This document shows positions 13,949-15,089 of a stretch of 15,089 nucleotides of DNA, in pieces. Where the stretch lies: the NCBI GenBank assembly GCA_946545145.1, contig CAMNNG010000018.1, forward strand, positions 1 to 15,089, given 5' to 3'. Positions within the stretch are counted from its first letter, which is position 1. Each line of letters begins with the position of its first letter. The DNA is from an uncultured Bacillota bacterium. Lineage in GTDB: Bacteria; Bacillota; Clostridia; Peptostreptococcales; Anaerovoracaceae. Made by a program: the position numbers and the translations under genes. Under the pieces are notes generated by a model. The model did no database searches. It was not told the DNA's origin and saw only the letters and a list, made by a program, of their open reading frames with translations.

Positions 13949-14664
13949 AATCCGTCTTCAACGATTCTTTGTATCCTCTCGGAAAGATGTTGTTCTTCTT
14001 CTTTTGTGAGATCGGCCGTCGGCACTGCCGGATGGATCATGACTTTGATCGGGGCTCCGTGGATGTAGCCGTCCTTTTCAAAGCACCTGTATGAGCCGTC
14101 GATCGATACCGGGATGATCGGGGCTTTCGGCTTGGTCGCAAGCTTAAGTGCTCCTTTCTTGAACTCTCCCATATCGGGTCCCTGGGACCTTGTGCCTTCA
14201 GGGAAGATGACCATCGAGTAGCCCATCTTGATGTTTTTGACTCCCTCGGAGATCGCCTTCAGGGATTCTCTGGGGTTGTCTCTTTCTATAAGGACGCTCC
14301 TGATCTCGTGGATCCACGGTCCGTAGAGCGGGACTTTGTCGAGTTCCTTCTTTGCTACGAAGCCAGTCTGTATCGTGTCGAGCGCAGCGCACAGAACGAC
14401 GATGTCCGCATAGCCCTGGTGGTTCGACACATAGACGACGGGGCCTTCTTTCGGAAGATTCTCCCTGCCGACTACAGTAAGATCGGCGCCGAACATATCC
14501 AGCATCTTCTTTCCCCATATGGATGTGGCAAGTCTGATGTTCTCCCGTTCGAACTCGCGGTCTCCCGTTTCACGTCCCTTGTGTATGTTGTTTCTGTATT
14601 CTGTCAGGTATCTCAGAGCCTTGATGGCCTTGACGATGCCCGGTATGTTTCTGATTATCTTCAA
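13930..14664 (-). CDS. plsC: 1-acyl-sn-glycerol-3-phosphate acyltransferase (PlsC family)
   Basis: The 244-residue product has the LPLAT acyltransferase motifs in order: motif I NHQGYAD (81-87, catalytic His82 and Asp87), motif II PWIHEIRSVLIERDN (about 116-130), motif III FPEGTRS (154-160) and motif IV APIIPVSI (181-188). The enzyme acylates lysophosphatidic acid to phosphatidic acid at the membrane in phospholipid synthesis; substrate specificity is inferred from the family. The N-terminal ~25 residues are mildly hydrophobic and basic, with no clear membrane span. The start is TTG at 14664, in keeping with AGGA a few bases upstream and with no suitable earlier ATG. This gene is convergent with trpS and is transcribed head-on to the replication fork leaving oriC, unlike all its neighbours. 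Its last codons are part of the terminator stem. Confidence 0.92.
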   Translation of the reverse strand: MKIIRNIPGIVKAIKALRYLTEYRNNIHKGRETGDREFERENIRLATSIWGKKMLDMFGADLTVVGRENLPKEGPVVYVSNHQGYADIVVLCAALDTIQTGFVAKKELDKVPLYGPWIHEIRSVLIERDNPRESLKAISEGVKNIKMGYSMVIFPEGTRSQGPDMGEFKKGALKLATKPKAPIIPVSIDGSYRCFEKDGYIHGAPIKVMIHPAVPTADLTKEEEQHLSERIQRIVEDGLKELRA

Positions 14665-14679
14665 TTCCTGTCCTCACAT

Positions 14680-14709
14680 TCTATAGTGCTCCCGAATATG
14701 ATACCACAA
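14680..14709 (-). promoter_or_regulatory. Candidate plsC promoter
   Basis: On the minus strand TTGTGG (14709-14704) and TATAGA (14685-14680) are 18 nt apart, placing the start about 10 nt before the TTG start codon region. The match to consensus is weak. Confidence 0.35.
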
Positions 14710-14766
14710 ATGGGCGGCCTATGCACGCGAGGGAGAAGTTTGGAGATTTTGGCTGCTCATGTATAT

Positions 14767-14793
14767 GCCGGATCGATGCCGGGTCGATGCCGG
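14767..14793. repeat. 11-bp tandem repeat (about 2.5 copies)
   Basis: GCCGGATCGAT (14767-14777) is followed by GCCGGGTCGAT (14778-14788) and then GCCGG (14789-14793). The third partial copy touches the left end of the inverted-repeat segment. The origin is unknown; it could be a binding site or slippage product. Confidence 0.6.
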
Positions 14794-15032
14794 TTATGAC
14801 TAAACCGCTGCTTTTTTGAAGAAAAGTACAACATTCCAGCATGTCGGGATCGTGGTCCCTCGGCTGCGCAGAAAACAGCTTTACATAACAAGTGCCAGAG
14901 GCTTTTATCGACGACCGGATAGAGGATGCATGGGAAATCTGATCAGGTAAAGAGCGGGCGGCCGGCTGAGTAAGCAAAAAAATCAGGATATTGTTGTACT
15001 TTTTCTGATACTTTTCCTGTTTTAGTCATAAC
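14793..15032. mobile_element. Segment bounded by bipartite inverted repeats (possible MITE-like element or invertible segment)
   Basis: GTTATGACTAAA at 14793-14804 is repeated as its exact reverse complement at 15021-15032. Seventeen nt inside each outer block, AAAAGTACAACA at 14822-14833 is repeated as its exact reverse complement at 14992-15003. Both ends thus carry the same two 12-bp blocks at the same 17-nt spacing, while the spacers differ. No transposase gene and no obvious target duplication are seen. The 158-nt interior shows no gene. The segment lies in the 425-nt gap to the right of plsC, which is otherwise empty apart from the adjacent 11-bp repeat. Confidence 0.5.
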
Positions 15033-15089
15033 AGCAGCGTGGACAGCGGTCTCTGCGGCAATATAACGAAACGCCTCAAGCGGATGAAG
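14943..15089 (-). CDS. Unrecognised open frame entering from the right edge (doubtful)
   Basis: On the minus strand a frame is open from the window edge for 48 codons and stops at 14943-14945; the end reads YPDFFAYSAGRPLFT. It could be the C-terminus of a gene beginning outside the window, or a short frame from an internal ATG at 15029. I do not recognise it, and 48 open codons can easily occur by chance. The right-hand inverted repeat lies within it, which argues against a conserved coding role. No function is suggested. Confidence 0.15.
   Translation of the reverse strand, partial: LHPLEAFRYIAAETAVHAAVMTKTGKVSEKVQQYPDFFAYSAGRPLFT

Noticed and set aside
14681..14977. 98-codon minus-strand frame to the right of plsC
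   Set aside because: No family resemblance, no good ribosome binding site, and it runs through the 11-bp tandem repeat and the left inverted repeat.
1..15089. CRISPR array, tRNA or rRNA gene, prophage or insertion sequence with transposase
   Set aside because: I saw no regularly spaced repeat array, no tRNA-like cloverleaf, no rRNA sequence and no transposase or integrase frame.

Overview
This window is the replication-origin region of a bacterial chromosome, most likely from a low-to-mid G+C Gram-positive anaerobe of the class Clostridia. The evidence is the gene order (rpmH-rnpA-yidD-yidC-jag-mnmE running away on the minus strand, dnaA-dnaN-recF-gyrB-gyrA on the plus strand), the Firmicutes-type bipartite oriC on both sides of dnaA, strong GGAGG-type ribosome binding sites, and protein features typical of Firmicutes. 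I cannot name the genus; a Clostridia lineage outside Bacilli is an inference from the missing S4-domain gene and the YidC type.

Layout. Positions 1-653 hold the N-terminal part of mnmE (cut by the left edge). A terminator-like hairpin separates it from jag/khpB, yidC, yidD, rnpA and rpmH, which form a compact minus-strand operon with two ATGA overlaps and a textbook sigma-A promoter at 3007-3035. Positions 2932-3248 carry two divergent promoters (rpmH and dnaA) and the upstream cluster of DnaA boxes. dnaA follows. The dnaA-dnaN gap (4590-4767) is the downstream half of oriC: an inverted DnaA-box pair, then two abutting DnaA boxes, a short GC cluster, six identical CTA DnaA-trios and an AT-rich stretch, the known basal unwinding architecture. 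Then come dnaN, recF (3 nt later), a repeat-rich 195-nt gap with the gyrB promoter, gyrB and gyrA.

Downstream of gyrA, apparently in the same transcription unit, is an unusual two-gene regulatory cassette: an RsbW/SpoIIAB-like anti-sigma homologue overlapping a SigB-like sigma factor gene. The anti-sigma homologue has lost the Asn of the ATP-binding N-box and carries eight cysteines, including a CxH...CxxC arrangement where the ATP lid should be; no anti-anti-sigma gene is present. This is my best candidate for something new. trpS follows, then a bidirectional terminator that overlaps the end of a convergent plsC-type acyltransferase gene on the minus strand.

The last ~425 bases (14665-15089) contain no convincing gene but do hold an 11-bp tandem repeat and a ~240-bp segment bounded by bipartite inverted repeats (12 bp + 17-nt spacer + 12 bp at each end, both blocks identical). 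That could be a MITE-like mobile element or an invertible segment.

Functionally the window unites origin firing (DnaA, oriC), the sliding clamp and gap repair (DnaN, RecF), supercoiling (gyrase), ribosome/tRNA maturation (L34, RNase P protein, MnmE, TrpS), membrane protein insertion (YidC, YidD) and phospholipid synthesis (PlsC). Apart from plsC, all genes point away from the origin.
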